64,000 nt of DNA from Pseudomonas karstica (GCF_009707515.1 NZ_WLYI01000013.1:1-64000), one strand, 5' to 3'. Shown: positions 18,396 through 28,891, numbered from the stretch's first letter. Numbers and translations: made by a program. The notes: a model not told the origin generated them from the sequence alone.

Positions 18396-19840
18396 AACCG
18401 GCGGCGCTGTTAGCCACCGCCGGGCTGGGATTGCTGCTATCGGCCTGTCAGGTGGTCGGCCCGGACTATCAATTGCCGGACAAGGCCGCCGTCAACCGTG
18501 CCGACCTGCAAGGTCGGTTGGCCGGGGAGGGCAATAACGTCATCTCGGCACCAGTGCCCACCGACTGGTGGAAGCTCTACCTGGACCCGCGCCTGGATGA
18601 ACTGGTGCACCAGGCAATGGCCTCCAACACCGATCTGCGGGTAGCGGCAGCCAACCTGCAACGGGCGCGTTTCCAGGTACAGGAAGCTCAGTCGGCGGGC
18701 GGCTGGAGTGGCGGCGTGAAGCTTGGTGCCCAGCGTTTGCAGGAGTCCGGCGAAGCCTTCCTGTTGGCGGATAAAGTGCCGGTGGCCAACGTCGGTGACG
18801 TCGGCATCAGCACCTCGTATCAATTCGACTTGTTCGGCACCTTGCAGCGTGGCATCGAGGCCGCCCAGGCCAATGCCGACGCGACCCAGGCCGCCGTCGA
18901 TACCGCACGCATTACCCTGGTGGCGGACGTGGTGCGCTCCTACACTCAGGTGTGCGCGGCCAACGAAGAGTTGGAGATCGCCCGGCACTCCCTCGACCTG
19001 CAAGCGCAAAGCACGCGCCTGATCCAGCGCCTGCGGGACGCCGGCCGTGGCGATGAAACCCAGGTCACCCGCTCGCAAACCCAATTCAAATCCCTGCGCG
19101 CCGAACTGCCGCGTTATGAAGCTTCCCGCCAGGCGGGGTTGTTCCGCCTGTCGATGCTGCTGGCCAGGCCTGTCGACCAATTGCCCGCCGGCACCCGTGA
19201 TTGCGCCGAGTTGCCGCGTATTGCGCAATTGCTGCCGGTGGGTGATGGCGCGGCGCTGCTCAAGCGTCGTCCCGATGTGCGCCAGGCCGAACGTCACCTC
19301 GCGGCGGCCACGGCTGGCATTGGTGTTGCTACGGGTGAGTTGTATCCGGACATCAGCATCGGCGCCTCCATCGGTACTGTCGGCCTGCTGGAGAACCTCG
19401 GCAAACCGGCCGCCAACCGCTGGGGCTTCGGCCCGTTGCTGAGCTGGACCGTGCCGTCCAACGGTTCCCGTGCCCGGGTCCATGAGGCCGAAGCTGCGAC
19501 CCAGGGCGCGCTGGCGCACTTCGACGGGGTGGTGCTCAACGCTATCCGCGAGACCCAGACCGGCCTGGCGCAATACACCGCACAACTGGAGCGCCGCGAC
19601 GCCTTGGCCGAAGCCGAGCAATCGGCGCAACAGGCTGCCGACCAGACTCACCGGTTCTTCCAGGCGGGCCGCGAGTCCTTCCTGGCCGACCTGCAAGCCA
19701 CTCGTACCTATACCGATGTGCGGGCGCAATTGGCGATGGCCAACACTCAGGTCGCCATGAGCCAGATCGATTTGTTCCTCGCGCTCGGTGGCGGCTGGGA
19801 AAGCGGACGAACGCAAGGCACAGAACCCGGCAAACCCTGA
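18392..19840 (+). CDS. NodT-family outer membrane efflux lipoprotein
   Basis: The protein has 482 residues. The lipobox LLSAC gives a lipidated Cys19. Two outer membrane efflux repeats are visible, with the family signatures DWWKLYLDPRLDELV near the N-terminus and LKRRPDVRQAERHLAAATAGIGVA in the middle. It supplies the outer membrane channel of the pump and overlaps the adaptor stop by ATGA. It ends the marR-controlled operon. Confidence 0.92.
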   Translation: MKPAALLATAGLGLLLSACQVVGPDYQLPDKAAVNRADLQGRLAGEGNNVISAPVPTDWWKLYLDPRLDELVHQAMASNTDLRVAAANLQRARFQVQEAQSAGGWSGGVKLGAQRLQESGEAFLLADKVPVANVGDVGISTSYQFDLFGTLQRGIEAAQANADATQAAVDTARITLVADVVRSYTQVCAANEELEIARHSLDLQAQSTRLIQRLRDAGRGDETQVTRSQTQFKSLRAELPRYEASRQAGLFRLSMLLARPVDQLPAGTRDCAELPRIAQLLPVGDGAALLKRRPDVRQAERHLAAATAGIGVATGELYPDISIGASIGTVGLLENLGKPAANRWGFGPLLSWTVPSNGSRARVHEAEAATQGALAHFDGVVLNAIRETQTGLAQYTAQLERRDALAEAEQSAQQAADQTHRFFQAGRESFLADLQATRTYTDVRAQLAMANTQVAMSQIDLFLALGGGWESGRTQGTEPGKP

Positions 19841-19934
19841 AGTGATTGCTATGCTTTGACAAGTGGGCCCCCGTGCTTTTTACAGGTGGAGCGTCCGCTT
19901 GACATTGCTCGCGACGTTCATGGGGATTCCAATA

Positions 19935-20567
19935 ATGAAAAACCCTTATGCTCCCGCTTTCTGGTGCGTCTTCTTCGCACTGGTGTTGTTATCGGCGACT
20001 TACTTCTACGGCATCATGCTGGCTCATCAAATCGATAAGGCCATGGTGTTCCTGGATAGCGCCAGCGCGCTGATCGCCGTGCTGTCCATCGGTATGGTCG
20101 CCTGGGCCTCCTACCAGAGTCAGCGAACCAAGAGAAAACTCCTCGAACAAGGCAAGACGCGGGTGGCCATCTGGGACACCAAAGTCGCCCTGCGCCGGGT
20201 CGAGACGGTCTTTGACCGTTACTTCTGGGGCAGTTACTGGCAACCCGGGCGTACTTTCCAGGAAGTCATGGGCGAACTTACCGGTACACCCCTGGAAAAA
20301 AGCCTCGAAGCCTTGAAGCACCAATGCATGGTGCTGGACAGCCAAGTAGCCGAGGGCCGGCACTGGCTGGACAATGCGCGGGAACTGTCTGATGTCGCCA
20401 CGGCCATGGCACGGGAGCGCTACCAGCTGGATTTTTGCGACCCCAGGGCGGATACGCCGAGCAATGCGGTCATTCATCGGGAGTTCGAGGTGTTGGTGTA
20501 CACATGGACGGCGCGGCTGAAGAGCTTTGATCATCAACTGGATGAGTTCGAGACCGAGTATTCCTGA
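19935..20567 (+). CDS. Two-segment membrane protein of unknown function
   Basis: About 210 residues from ATG 19935, which has GGGG 9 nt upstream; ATG 19920 and GTG 19863 are in-frame alternatives. There are two membrane segments (about 8-28 and 38-58 counted from 19935). A cytoplasmic domain follows, rich in aromatic residues and helices (VFDRYFWGSYWQPGRTFQEVM). It looks like the small conserved membrane proteins often seen in Pseudomonas genomes, but I do not recognise a named family. It stands alone between the efflux operon and the ydgA-like gene. Confidence 0.7.
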   Translation: MKNPYAPAFWCVFFALVLLSATYFYGIMLAHQIDKAMVFLDSASALIAVLSIGMVAWASYQSQRTKRKLLEQGKTRVAIWDTKVALRRVETVFDRYFWGSYWQPGRTFQEVMGELTGTPLEKSLEALKHQCMVLDSQVAEGRHWLDNARELSDVATAMARERYQLDFCDPRADTPSNAVIHREFEVLVYTWTARLKSFDHQLDEFETEYS

Positions 20568-20691
20568 GCGGCCTGCCACTGTGGTTAGGTGCCTATGCTA
20601 ACCTTCCCCGGATTTTCGGCGGGCGCGTGCCGATACCCTTCCGGGGTTCAGGGAAGACAGCCCACATCCACAGGATTGATCAGGTCACTAC

Positions 20692-22176
20692 ATGAATAAG
20701 TCAGCAGTCGTACTTTTGGGGTTTGTTGTTGCGGTCGGGGTTATCAGCACCGGTGGCGCCTGGTATACCGGCAAGCAATTGGAGCCGGTCCTGCAGACCG
20801 CGATCCAGGACGCCAACAAGGAACTGCAGGCTTCCATGGCCGGTGTCGACGGCACGGTGACCCTCGAACTGGTGTCCCTGGACCGCCAGTTGTTCAGCAG
20901 CACCGCCCATTACCGGCTCAAGGCCCAAGGCTCGGTGTTTGGCGAAGACCAAAAAGACTCTGAATTGTTGTTTGTCGACCATATCGAACACGGCCCGCTG
21001 CCGTTCTCCCGCCTGGTGTCGCTGAAGTGGTTGCCGGTCATGGCCACCAGTCACTACACGCTTGAGAAAAACGCCACCACCGAAAAATGGTTCGCTGCCA
21101 CCAAGGACGTGTCGCCGATCAAGGGGGTGGCCAATATCGGCTACAGCCGTTCGGTAGATGGCAACGTCGAACTGCAACCCCTGGAAATCAAGGACGAGAA
21201 GTCCTCGGTGAGTTTCTCCGGCGCCAACCTGGACTTCTCCAGCTCCGCCGACGGCCAGAAGGTCAAGGTCAGCGGTTACATGGATGCCCTCAACGTTGCG
21301 CTGGTTGATGCCAGCGGCGCGCCGTTCCAGGCCGAGCTGAACGGGTTGACGGTGGCCAGCAACCTGGCCAAGAGCACCTTCGGCTTTTATACCGGGAAGA
21401 ACACCATTGAGCTGACCAACACCAAGGTGACCTTTGGCCCGCAGCAAGCGGTGCTGACCCTCAAGGGCTTTGAACAGAAAGACAGCAGCGAAACCAAGGA
21501 CAACAACTTGTCCGGTCGCGTCGACTACAAGATCGCCGAGATCGATTACCAGGACAAACCCGTGGGTTCGGCAGCCATGGCCGTGAGTGTGAAGAACATC
21601 GATATCCCGGCCATGCTGGTACTGACCAAGCTCTATCAAGACAAGATGCAACCAGTACAGGCGGCTTCCGCTGCCGGCCAACCCATCCCGCAATTGCAAC
21701 TGAACGAAGCCGAACAAGTGCTGGCCCAGACCAACGTCGACCAACTGTTGGCCGCCAAGCCGCAAGTGGCCCTGGAAAACCTGGCCCTCAAGACCACCAA
21801 TGGCGAAAGCCGCTTCAACCTGGTGGTGGACATGACCAAACCGTCGAGCATGGAGCTGCCGCCGGTTGAACTGGGCAAGCAGATCATCACGCTGCTGGAT
21901 GCCAACCTGACGCTGTCCAAGCCGATGCTCGCCGATGTGGCGGGCCTGCAAGCGCAGGTCGCTGGCGTAACCGAGCCGAAAGCCATTGAGCAGCAGTCCC
22001 AGATGGCCAGTGACATGATCAGCAACATGGCCGTCGGCAGCCAACTGGCAACCCTGGAGGGCAGTGACATCGTGTCCAAGCTGCACTACGCCAATAATGA
22101 AGTGACCTTCAACGGCCAGAAAATGACCGTCGAGCAGTTCATTGGCGGTGTTCTCGGCAGGCTGGGCGCGTTGTAG
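20692..22176 (+). CDS. YdgA/DUF945 family protein
   Basis: The protein has 494 residues. A single N-terminal membrane anchor (MNKSAVVLLGFVVAVGVISTGGAWYTG) precedes a long periplasmic part with the repeated beta-rich pattern of the DUF945 family: ELLFVDHIEHGPLPFSRL, then VNLRLQ-like strands, and a C-terminal VTFNGQKMTVEQFIGGVLG. Family members such as E. coli YdgA are inner-membrane-anchored. Their function is not settled, and a link to envelope lipid transport has been proposed for the wider AsmA-like group. The gene is single and is followed by REP palindromes. Confidence 0.85.
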   Translation: MNKSAVVLLGFVVAVGVISTGGAWYTGKQLEPVLQTAIQDANKELQASMAGVDGTVTLELVSLDRQLFSSTAHYRLKAQGSVFGEDQKDSELLFVDHIEHGPLPFSRLVSLKWLPVMATSHYTLEKNATTEKWFAATKDVSPIKGVANIGYSRSVDGNVELQPLEIKDEKSSVSFSGANLDFSSSADGQKVKVSGYMDALNVALVDASGAPFQAELNGLTVASNLAKSTFGFYTGKNTIELTNTKVTFGPQQAVLTLKGFEQKDSSETKDNNLSGRVDYKIAEIDYQDKPVGSAAMAVSVKNIDIPAMLVLTKLYQDKMQPVQAASAAGQPIPQLQLNEAEQVLAQTNVDQLLAAKPQVALENLALKTTNGESRFNLVVDMTKPSSMELPPVELGKQIITLLDANLTLSKPMLADVAGLQAQVAGVTEPKAIEQQSQMASDMISNMAVGSQLATLEGSDIVSKLHYANNEVTFNGQKMTVEQFIGGVLGRLGAL

Positions 22177-22259
22177 CCACCGTCTTGCCCATCATCGGGC
22201 AAGAGCCAATTTCGGGTCATACATTCAGCAATCTCAAAACCCAAACGACTGCTACGCAG

Positions 22260-22345
22260 CCGATCGCAGGCTACGCCAGCGGCTACAGGTGACCGGTAAT
22301 CGCCGGTCCTTGTAGCCGCTGTCGAGGCACGAGGCTGCGATGCGT
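22260..22345. repeat. REP-type palindromes between ydgA-like gene and pgaA
   Basis: CGGCTACAG near 22273 and TTGTAGCCG near 22310 face each other around ACCGGTAATCGCCGGT, and a second stem, GCCGCTGTCGAGGCACGAGGC, follows. The GTAG-containing foot is typical of Pseudomonas REP elements mobilised by RAYT transposases. Confidence 0.6.
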
Positions 22346-22420
22346 GTCCGTAGGACCGCACCTCTCCACCCCCATCGCAGCCTGATTTTGCTGCCACCGC
22401 TATAAACCTTTATTTCCGTA

Positions 22421-22458
22421 GGACAATTCTGAACAATTGTTTGGAATTGTCCTTTTTT
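22421..22458 (+). terminator. Hairpin with T-tract upstream of pgaA
   Basis: GGACAATTC (22421-22429) and GAATTGTCC (22444-22452) form a perfect 9-bp stem, followed by six T at 22453-22458. That is the form of an intrinsic terminator. The 14-nt loop holds a second palindrome, AACAATTGTT. It could end the ydgA-like transcript, or act as an attenuator or protein-binding site in front of pgaABCD. Confidence 0.6.
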
Positions 22459-22583
22459 GTACCCCCCTCAGGGATATTGCGCCCCAGGAAAGCTTGGCCG
22501 GGTCATCGGACTCCGGCGCCCTGATGCCGTGTGTGACAGGTGAATCTATCGCTACAGCTTTCCGTGTAAGGGACGCTGACGAA

Positions 22584-25061
22584 ATGCTGCACCACTCACA
22601 TCCTGCTACCGATGGCCGATTGCGTCTGTTTATTCGCGCCGCGTTGTGCAGCCAACTGCTACTGCCCGCGCTGGCAATGGCCGATCCTGCCTACGACGTA
22701 TTGATTCACCAGGCGCGCACCGGCAACTATGCGCCGGCGCTCAAACTGCTGCGCCAATTACCCGCCGAGCGCCAGACGCCAGGGCAAATCAGCGATCATC
22801 TGCTGATCGCCAGTTGGGCTAATCAAGACACAGAGGTGCTGAAGGTCTATGAGGCTCAAGGGCGCAACCGCAACCTGAGCACTTCTGCGCTGGCCACTGT
22901 CGCCCGTACCTACCGCAACCAGCAGCGCTGGGATCCGGCGATCGCGGTCTATCGCCAGGCAATGGTGCGCGAACCGAGTAACCCCGACTTGCAACTGGGT
23001 CTGGCCCTGACCCTGGCCGACGCCGGCCAGGGCGCCGAAGCCGTGCAGCGCCTACAGGCCTTGGTAGCCGCCAAGCCGGACGACGCGGATCGGCGCATGG
23101 CGCTGGGTTACGCCCTGACACGCGCCGGCTCGACCTTTGATGCACTGTTCGAATTTGACCAGGCCTTCATCCGCGCGGGCAACAATCCTGACGTTGCCCG
23201 CGAGTACGTCATTGCCCTGCAACGGGCGCGCATGCCGGAGCCAGCCTTGCGCCTGGCGGCCCAGCGCCCGGGCCTGTTGGACCCGGTCACCCAGCGCCGC
23301 CTGGAAGGCGACCTCGCCGCCGAGCGCGTGCGCCTGGCCGAGTTCACGACCCGTACCGAACAAGAGCGCCACGTCATCGCCGATCGTGCCCTCAAGAATT
23401 ACAACCAGTTGCTCGCCACTTGGGGCCCGGATGCCAGCGCCCATGACGATGTGGTGCGCTGGCGCATCGACCGCATGGGGGCGCTCAAGGCGCGTGCCCG
23501 CACCGCCGAATTGATCTATGACTACCAGACCCTCAAGAGCGAAGGTGTGCAGATGCCCACCTATGCACTACGTTGGGTCGCCGCCGCCTACCTCGACCAG
23601 CGTCAGCCGGAAAAGGCCGCGCCGCTGTATCGCCAGGCGCTGACAGCCAAGGACGTCGATGCCAGTAATCACGTCGAAGACAGCACCGCGCTGTTCTACG
23701 CCCTGCTGGAAAACAATCAGGTGAGCGAAGCCCGTGAGGTCGCCAACAACCTGGCAAACACTCAACCCACACGGGTAGAACTCAAGGGCCTGCCCGTGGG
23801 CAACCCCAACGATGCCTGGATGGACGCCCAACAGTTGGCGGCCCAGGCCGGTACCTATGGCGCCGACCTGCCGTCCAGTGAAAAAAGCCTGGCAGCCTTG
23901 GTGCAGCAGGCGCCCGGCAATATCGGCCTGCGCCAGGCCCAGGCCGACATGTACCGTGCCCGGGACTGGCCGCGCCGCGCCGAAAACAGCCTCAAGGAGA
24001 CCGAAAGCCAGGCGCCACGTGACATCGCCCTGGAAGTCTCACAGGGTTATACCGCCCTGGATTTGCAGGAGTGGCGCCAGCTCGACGTACTCACCGATGA
24101 CGTGGTCGCCCGTGCCCCGGACAACCGCCAGGTGCAGCGCCTCAGTCGTTTGCGGGATGTACATGACATGGCCGAGCTGCGTGTCGAAGCCTATACCGGT
24201 AAAAGCTACGGTGGTGGCAACAGCGGGGCTGGCGCGGTGTCTGGCAGTCGTGACTTTGGCATCGAAACCCTGCTCTACAGCCCGCCCATCGATGAAGATT
24301 GGCGCGTGTTCGGCGGTGCCGGCTACGCTACCGCCGACTTCCAGGAAGGTACCGGCCATCATCGCTGGCAGCGCCTGGGTGTGGAGCGGCGTACCCGTGA
24401 CATGACCCTGGAAGCCGAAGTCTCCAACCACGCCTATGGCTTTGGTAACAAGCAAGGCGCACGCCTGGCGCTGGCCCGGGATATCAATGACCACTGGCAA
24501 TACGGCGCCAGCCTCGACTACCTCTCGGCCAGCACTCCGCTGCGCGCCTTGAACGCCGACATCACCGCCAATGGCGGCAGCGGTTTTATCCGCTGGCGCG
24601 CCAATGAAAGTCGCGAATGGAAACTGGCCCTGAGCCCGTCCCATTTCAGCGACGGCAACAACCGTATCGAAGCACTACTCACCGGCCGCGAAGGTGTCTA
24701 CAGCTCGCCCAAGGTGCAAGTCGACCTCGGCCTGGAAGTCGGCACCAGCCGCAACAGCAAGGAAGACACGCCGTACTTCAACCCCCGTTCGGATTTCAGC
24801 GTACTGCCCACGGTGAACGTCAACCACGTGCTTTATCACCGCTACGAGACTCAGTGGAGCCAGCAGTTCCAGGTCGGCGCGGGCAGCTACAGCCAGCAGG
24901 ATTACTCCACCGGTGGCATCGGCTTGATCGGCTACGGCCAGCGTTTTCGCTGGAATGACGTGCTGGAAACCGGCGCCAACCTGAGCTGGATCAGCCGACC
25001 TTATGACGGTGAGCGCGAAAGCGATCTGCGCCTGATCGTCGACCTTACTTACCGCTTCTAG
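22584..25061 (+). CDS. pgaA: PNAG outer membrane export porin
   Basis: 825 residues from ATG 22584, with AAGGGA about 9 nt upstream; E. coli PgaA is of similar size. A signal peptide (ending LALAMA|DPAY region) precedes a TPR domain over most of the first 500 residues (for example NQQRWDPAIAVYRQAMVREPSNPDLQLGLAL). A C-terminal 16-strand beta-barrel follows, with alternating aromatic strands and the final LRLIVDLTYRF. PgaA guides de-N-acetylated poly-beta-1,6-N-acetylglucosamine through the outer membrane. It leads the pgaABCD operon, with pgaB 12 bp behind. Confidence 0.92.
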   Translation: MLHHSHPATDGRLRLFIRAALCSQLLLPALAMADPAYDVLIHQARTGNYAPALKLLRQLPAERQTPGQISDHLLIASWANQDTEVLKVYEAQGRNRNLSTSALATVARTYRNQQRWDPAIAVYRQAMVREPSNPDLQLGLALTLADAGQGAEAVQRLQALVAAKPDDADRRMALGYALTRAGSTFDALFEFDQAFIRAGNNPDVAREYVIALQRARMPEPALRLAAQRPGLLDPVTQRRLEGDLAAERVRLAEFTTRTEQERHVIADRALKNYNQLLATWGPDASAHDDVVRWRIDRMGALKARARTAELIYDYQTLKSEGVQMPTYALRWVAAAYLDQRQPEKAAPLYRQALTAKDVDASNHVEDSTALFYALLENNQVSEAREVANNLANTQPTRVELKGLPVGNPNDAWMDAQQLAAQAGTYGADLPSSEKSLAALVQQAPGNIGLRQAQADMYRARDWPRRAENSLKETESQAPRDIALEVSQGYTALDLQEWRQLDVLTDDVVARAPDNRQVQRLSRLRDVHDMAELRVEAYTGKSYGGGNSGAGAVSGSRDFGIETLLYSPPIDEDWRVFGGAGYATADFQEGTGHHRWQRLGVERRTRDMTLEAEVSNHAYGFGNKQGARLALARDINDHWQYGASLDYLSASTPLRALNADITANGGSGFIRWRANESREWKLALSPSHFSDGNNRIEALLTGREGVYSSPKVQVDLGLEVGTSRNSKEDTPYFNPRSDFSVLPTVNVNHVLYHRYETQWSQQFQVGAGSYSQQDYSTGGIGLIGYGQRFRWNDVLETGANLSWISRPYDGERESDLRLIVDLTYRF

Positions 25062-25073
25062 AAGAGTCCGATC

Positions 25074-27071
25074 ATGTCTGTCCTTTCCCGTTGCCTGTTG
25101 GCCCTGGGGTTAGTGCTGAGCAGCGCTTGCGCCCAGCAACCCGCACCTTTCACGCCACCCGCCGAGCGGCTCAAGCCCGCTAACGAAGCGCCGTGGCCGA
25201 AGAACCATTTCCTGGGTATTGCCTACCATGACGTCGAGGATCGCGACCCCGACCAGGCGGTGGTGGCGGTGCGTACCGAACGCTTGATCGAGCAGTTGTC
25301 CTGGCTACGGGAGAACGGCTACCAGCCGGTCACCGTCGACCAGATCCTGGCGGCACGCAATGGCGGCCCCGAGCTGCCGGCCAAAGCCATCATGCTCAGC
25401 TTCGATGACGGCTATGCCAGCTTCTACACCCGGGTCATGCCGATCCTGCGGGCCTATAACTGGCATGCACTGCTGGCGCCCGTGGGCAGTTGGGTCGATA
25501 CGCCGTTGAACCAGCCGGTGGATTTCGCCGGTAAGCCGCGCCTGCGTTCAGACTTCCTCACCTGGCAACAAGTCCGCGAAGTCTCCCGGTCCGGCCTGGT
25601 GGAAATCGCCGCCCACACCGACGCCAATCACAAGGGTGTGCTGGCCAACCCCCAGGGCAACCTGCAACCGGCCGCCACCACCCGGCGTTTCGATCTCGCC
25701 ACGGGCCAGTACGAAACCGAAGCGCAGTTCCAGGCGCGGATGCGCACCGATGTCGCCGCCATCTCCAACAAGATCCGCGCCGTGACCGGCAAGGCGCCGC
25801 GTGTGTGGGTGTGGCCCTACGGCGCCGCCGACGGCACTTCGCTGGCGGTGGTGGGCGAGCAGGGCTACCAGATGGCGCTGACCCTGGAAGATGGTCTCGA
25901 CAGCCTCGGCAACCTGATGAGCAGCCCGCGCTTCCTGGTGGCCTCCGACCCGGATGGCGAGCATTTCGCCAACAGCATCGTCGCCGCCCAGACGCTCCCA
26001 CCGCAGCGAGTGCTGCATGTGGACCTGGACAATGTCTACGATCCCGATCTGGAGCAACAAGGGCGCAACCTCGACCAGTTGGTGCAACGCGTGGTGGATA
26101 TGGGCGCCAATACCGTCTACCTGCAAGCCTTCGCCGACCCCAAGGGCGATGGGCTGGTGCACTCGCTGTACTTCCCCAACCGCCATTTGCCGATGCGCGC
26201 CGACCTGTTCAACCGCGTCAGCTGGCAACTGCGCACCCGGGCCCACGTCAACGTATTCGCCTGGATGCCAGTGTTGAGCTTCGCCCTTGATCCGAAGCTG
26301 CCCCGTGTCACGCGTTGGGACCCGGAAACCGGCAAGGTGGCGATCGATCCGGACCAGTACCAGCGCCTGTCGCCATTTAACCCTGAGGTGCGGCAGATCA
26401 TCGGCGAGATCTACGAAGACCTGGCGCGCACCAACGCCATCGACGGCGTACTGTTTCACGATGACGCGGTGTTCTCTGACTTCGAAGACGCCAGCCCCGA
26501 CGCACTCAAGGCATACGCCGCCAACGGCCTGCCGGATAACATCGCCGCCCTGCGTGCCGATCCGGTCGTGATGCAGCGCTGGACCCGCTTCAAGAGCCGC
26601 TACCTGATCGACTTCACCTTTGAGCTGACCGCCAAGGTTCGCGCATTGCGCGGGCCACAGGTGCAGACCGCACGCAATATCTTCGCCGAACTGATGCTCA
26701 ACCCCGATAGCGAAGCCTGGTTCGCCCAAAACCTCGACGACTTCCTCACCAGCTACGACTGGACCGCGCCCATGGCCATGCCGCTGATGGAGGGCCAGGA
26801 ACTCAAGGACTCCAACGCCTGGCTGGAAAAACTCGTGGCTACCATCAAGGCCCGCCCGGGCGCCCTGCAACGCACGGTCTTCGAACTGCAAGCCAAGGAT
26901 TGGCGCACCAAGGCCGCTCCCGATATTTGCGGGGTGCAAATGGCCGAGTGGATGGGCGTGCTCAAGCGTCAGGGCGTCACCAGTTTTGGCTACTACCCCG
27001 ACAACTTCCTGGAGAACTCGCCGGATCTGAAAACCGTGCGTCCGGCCCTTTCCAACCAATGGAACCCTTGA
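25074..27071 (+). CDS. pgaB: PNAG N-deacetylase lipoprotein
   Basis: The protein has 665 residues with a lipobox LSSAC (lipidated Cys19). The N-terminal polysaccharide deacetylase (CE4) domain shows AYHDV (50-54), the catalytic/metal motif SFDDG with D111-D112, and metal ligands H181 and H186 in AHTDANHKG. The spacing is the same as in E. coli PgaB. The C-terminal half (about 330-650) is the glycoside-hydrolase-like barrel that binds PNAG (YLQAFADPKGDG, LFHDDAVFSDFED). It removes part of the acetyl groups in the periplasm so that the polymer can leave through PgaA. Signs of damage were not seen. Confidence 0.93.
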   Translation: MSVLSRCLLALGLVLSSACAQQPAPFTPPAERLKPANEAPWPKNHFLGIAYHDVEDRDPDQAVVAVRTERLIEQLSWLRENGYQPVTVDQILAARNGGPELPAKAIMLSFDDGYASFYTRVMPILRAYNWHALLAPVGSWVDTPLNQPVDFAGKPRLRSDFLTWQQVREVSRSGLVEIAAHTDANHKGVLANPQGNLQPAATTRRFDLATGQYETEAQFQARMRTDVAAISNKIRAVTGKAPRVWVWPYGAADGTSLAVVGEQGYQMALTLEDGLDSLGNLMSSPRFLVASDPDGEHFANSIVAAQTLPPQRVLHVDLDNVYDPDLEQQGRNLDQLVQRVVDMGANTVYLQAFADPKGDGLVHSLYFPNRHLPMRADLFNRVSWQLRTRAHVNVFAWMPVLSFALDPKLPRVTRWDPETGKVAIDPDQYQRLSPFNPEVRQIIGEIYEDLARTNAIDGVLFHDDAVFSDFEDASPDALKAYAANGLPDNIAALRADPVVMQRWTRFKSRYLIDFTFELTAKVRALRGPQVQTARNIFAELMLNPDSEAWFAQNLDDFLTSYDWTAPMAMPLMEGQELKDSNAWLEKLVATIKARPGALQRTVFELQAKDWRTKAAPDICGVQMAEWMGVLKRQGVTSFGYYPDNFLENSPDLKTVRPALSNQWNP

Positions 27072-27074
27072 CTC

Positions 27075-28418
27075 ATGTTTGACAGAATCCTGGCTCTACT
27101 CGTCTTGGCATTGGTGTTGGGTGTGCCCCTGGGACTGATCTTTCTGGTCACCGGGCAATTCCTGATGGACTTCGTGTTTTTCTATCCACTGTTCATGTCC
27201 GGGTTGTGGATCGCCGGCGGCCTGTATTTCTGGCTGCACTGGGAGCGTCACTGGCCCTGGGGAGAAGACACCCCGGCGCCGACCCTGGCCGGCAATCCGC
27301 TGATCTCGATCCTGATCCCTTGCTACAACGAAGGTGACAACGCCGCCGAGACCATCGGTGCCGCGCTGGCCCAGCACTACCGCAACATTGAAGTGATCGC
27401 CATCAACGACGGCTCCAGCGACAACACCGCTGCGGTACTCGATGCCCTGGCCTTGACGGAGCCGCGCCTGCGAGTGCTGCACCTGGCGCAAAACCAGGGC
27501 AAGGCCGTGGCCTTGCGCATGGGCGCGGTGGCGGCCCACAGCGAATACCTGGTGTGCATTGACGGCGATGCCTTGCTCGACCGCAACGCCGCGCCCTATC
27601 TGGTGGCCCCGATGCTCGACAACCCCCGGTTGGGCGCGGTCACCGGCAACCCGCGGATTCGCACGCGCTCGACCTTGATCGGTCGGGTGCAGGTGGGGGA
27701 GTTTTCCTCGATCATCGGTTTGATCAAGCGAACCCAGCGGGTGTTCGGGCGGATCTTCACTGTCTCCGGTGTAGTGGTTGCCTTCCGGCGCGCGGCCCTG
27801 GACCGGGTCGACTACTGGAGCCCGGACATGATCACCGAAGACATCGACGTCAGCTGGAAACTGCAACTGGATCACTGGAGCATCTTCTACGAGCCCCGCG
27901 CCCTGTGCTGGATCCTCATGCCCGAGACCCTCGGCGGCCTATGGAAGCAGCGTCTGCGCTGGGCCCAGGGCGGCGCCGAAGTGCTGTTCAAGAATATTCG
28001 CGGTATCTGGCAATGGCGCCATCGCTACCTGTGGCCATTGCTGTTCGAGTACTGCCTGTCCACCGGCTGGGCCTTCACCTTTTTACTGTCGGTGATCTTC
28101 TGGGCCGTGGGCAAGGTCGTGACACTGCCAGCAGCCATCGCCGTCGATTCGTTGATGCCGCCGGCCTTTACCGGCCTGCTGTTGGCGGTGGTGTGCCTGG
28201 TGCAGTTTGCGGTGAGCATCATGATCGACCGCCGTTATGAACGGGGCCTGTGGAAGACCCTGTTCTGGACCGTCTGGTACCCGTTGGTGTTCTGGCTGGT
28301 CAGTTTGTTCACCACCCTGGTCAGCTTCCCCAAGGTGCTGTTCCGCCAGCACCAGAAACGCGCGCGCTGGGTCAGCCCGGACCGCGGCATCAAGGCCCCC
28401 GGCAAGGAAATGAACTGA
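27075..28418 (+). CDS. pgaC: PNAG synthase, GT2 glycosyltransferase
   Basis: The protein has 447 residues. Two N-terminal membrane segments precede a family 2 glycosyltransferase domain and a C-terminal cluster of membrane segments. Key motifs are INDGSSDNT, the DxD-like DGDALLD, the acceptor-side TEDIDVSW and QRLRWAQGG, as in processive beta-glycan synthases. It polymerises UDP-GlcNAc into PNAG at the inner membrane with PgaD. It starts 3 bp after pgaB and overlaps pgaD by 1 nt. Confidence 0.94.
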   Translation: MFDRILALLVLALVLGVPLGLIFLVTGQFLMDFVFFYPLFMSGLWIAGGLYFWLHWERHWPWGEDTPAPTLAGNPLISILIPCYNEGDNAAETIGAALAQHYRNIEVIAINDGSSDNTAAVLDALALTEPRLRVLHLAQNQGKAVALRMGAVAAHSEYLVCIDGDALLDRNAAPYLVAPMLDNPRLGAVTGNPRIRTRSTLIGRVQVGEFSSIIGLIKRTQRVFGRIFTVSGVVVAFRRAALDRVDYWSPDMITEDIDVSWKLQLDHWSIFYEPRALCWILMPETLGGLWKQRLRWAQGGAEVLFKNIRGIWQWRHRYLWPLLFEYCLSTGWAFTFLLSVIFWAVGKVVTLPAAIAVDSLMPPAFTGLLLAVVCLVQFAVSIMIDRRYERGLWKTLFWTVWYPLVFWLVSLFTTLVSFPKVLFRQHQKRARWVSPDRGIKAPGKEMN

Positions 28419-28891
28419 TGAACCTGATCCGAACCCCCCAACGGCCTGTGATGCAGGCCATCGATATTTTCCTGACCCTGATGGCCTGGGCCGGGTTGGT
28501 GATGTTGCTGATGCGCGGCCTGGTGCCGATGCTCGACAGCCATGGCGGCCCGCGCATTGAGGCACCTATTTTTGCGGCACTGGATACTTTGCAAATCTAC
28601 CTGTGGATCGCGGTGTTCAACGCTGTTTTGCTGATCAGTTGGGCGCGTTACCAGCAACGACGCGGCAAGCGCTTTGCCCAGCGCCGGTCAAAGGCCAAGG
28701 CACTGAGTGACAAGGGCTTGAGCGAGAGTTTCAGCCTCGGGGAAGGGGCCCTGGCACAGCTGCGCCGACCTGGCGTGCTGGTGATTCATAACGACCATGA
28801 AGGCGGTGTGCAGACAGTGAAGGCCCATGTGTCGCGGGACGTTGAGCGACCGGAGTTGAAGTTGGTGGAGCGCAAAGACCAGGCCATGTAG
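28418..28891 (+). CDS. pgaD: PNAG synthase auxiliary subunit
   Basis: The protein has 157 residues; ATG 28418 shares the TGATG junction with the pgaC stop. Two membrane segments (about 19-42 and 57-77) are followed by a basic cytoplasmic tail, the layout of PgaD, which with PgaC forms the c-di-GMP-responsive synthase. E. coli PgaD is slightly shorter. The weak conservation outside the membrane part is normal for this family. Confidence 0.85.
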   Translation: MNLIRTPQRPVMQAIDIFLTLMAWAGLVMLLMRGLVPMLDSHGGPRIEAPIFAALDTLQIYLWIAVFNAVLLISWARYQQRRGKRFAQRRSKAKALSDKGLSESFSLGEGALAQLRRPGVLVIHNDHEGGVQTVKAHVSRDVERPELKLVERKDQAM

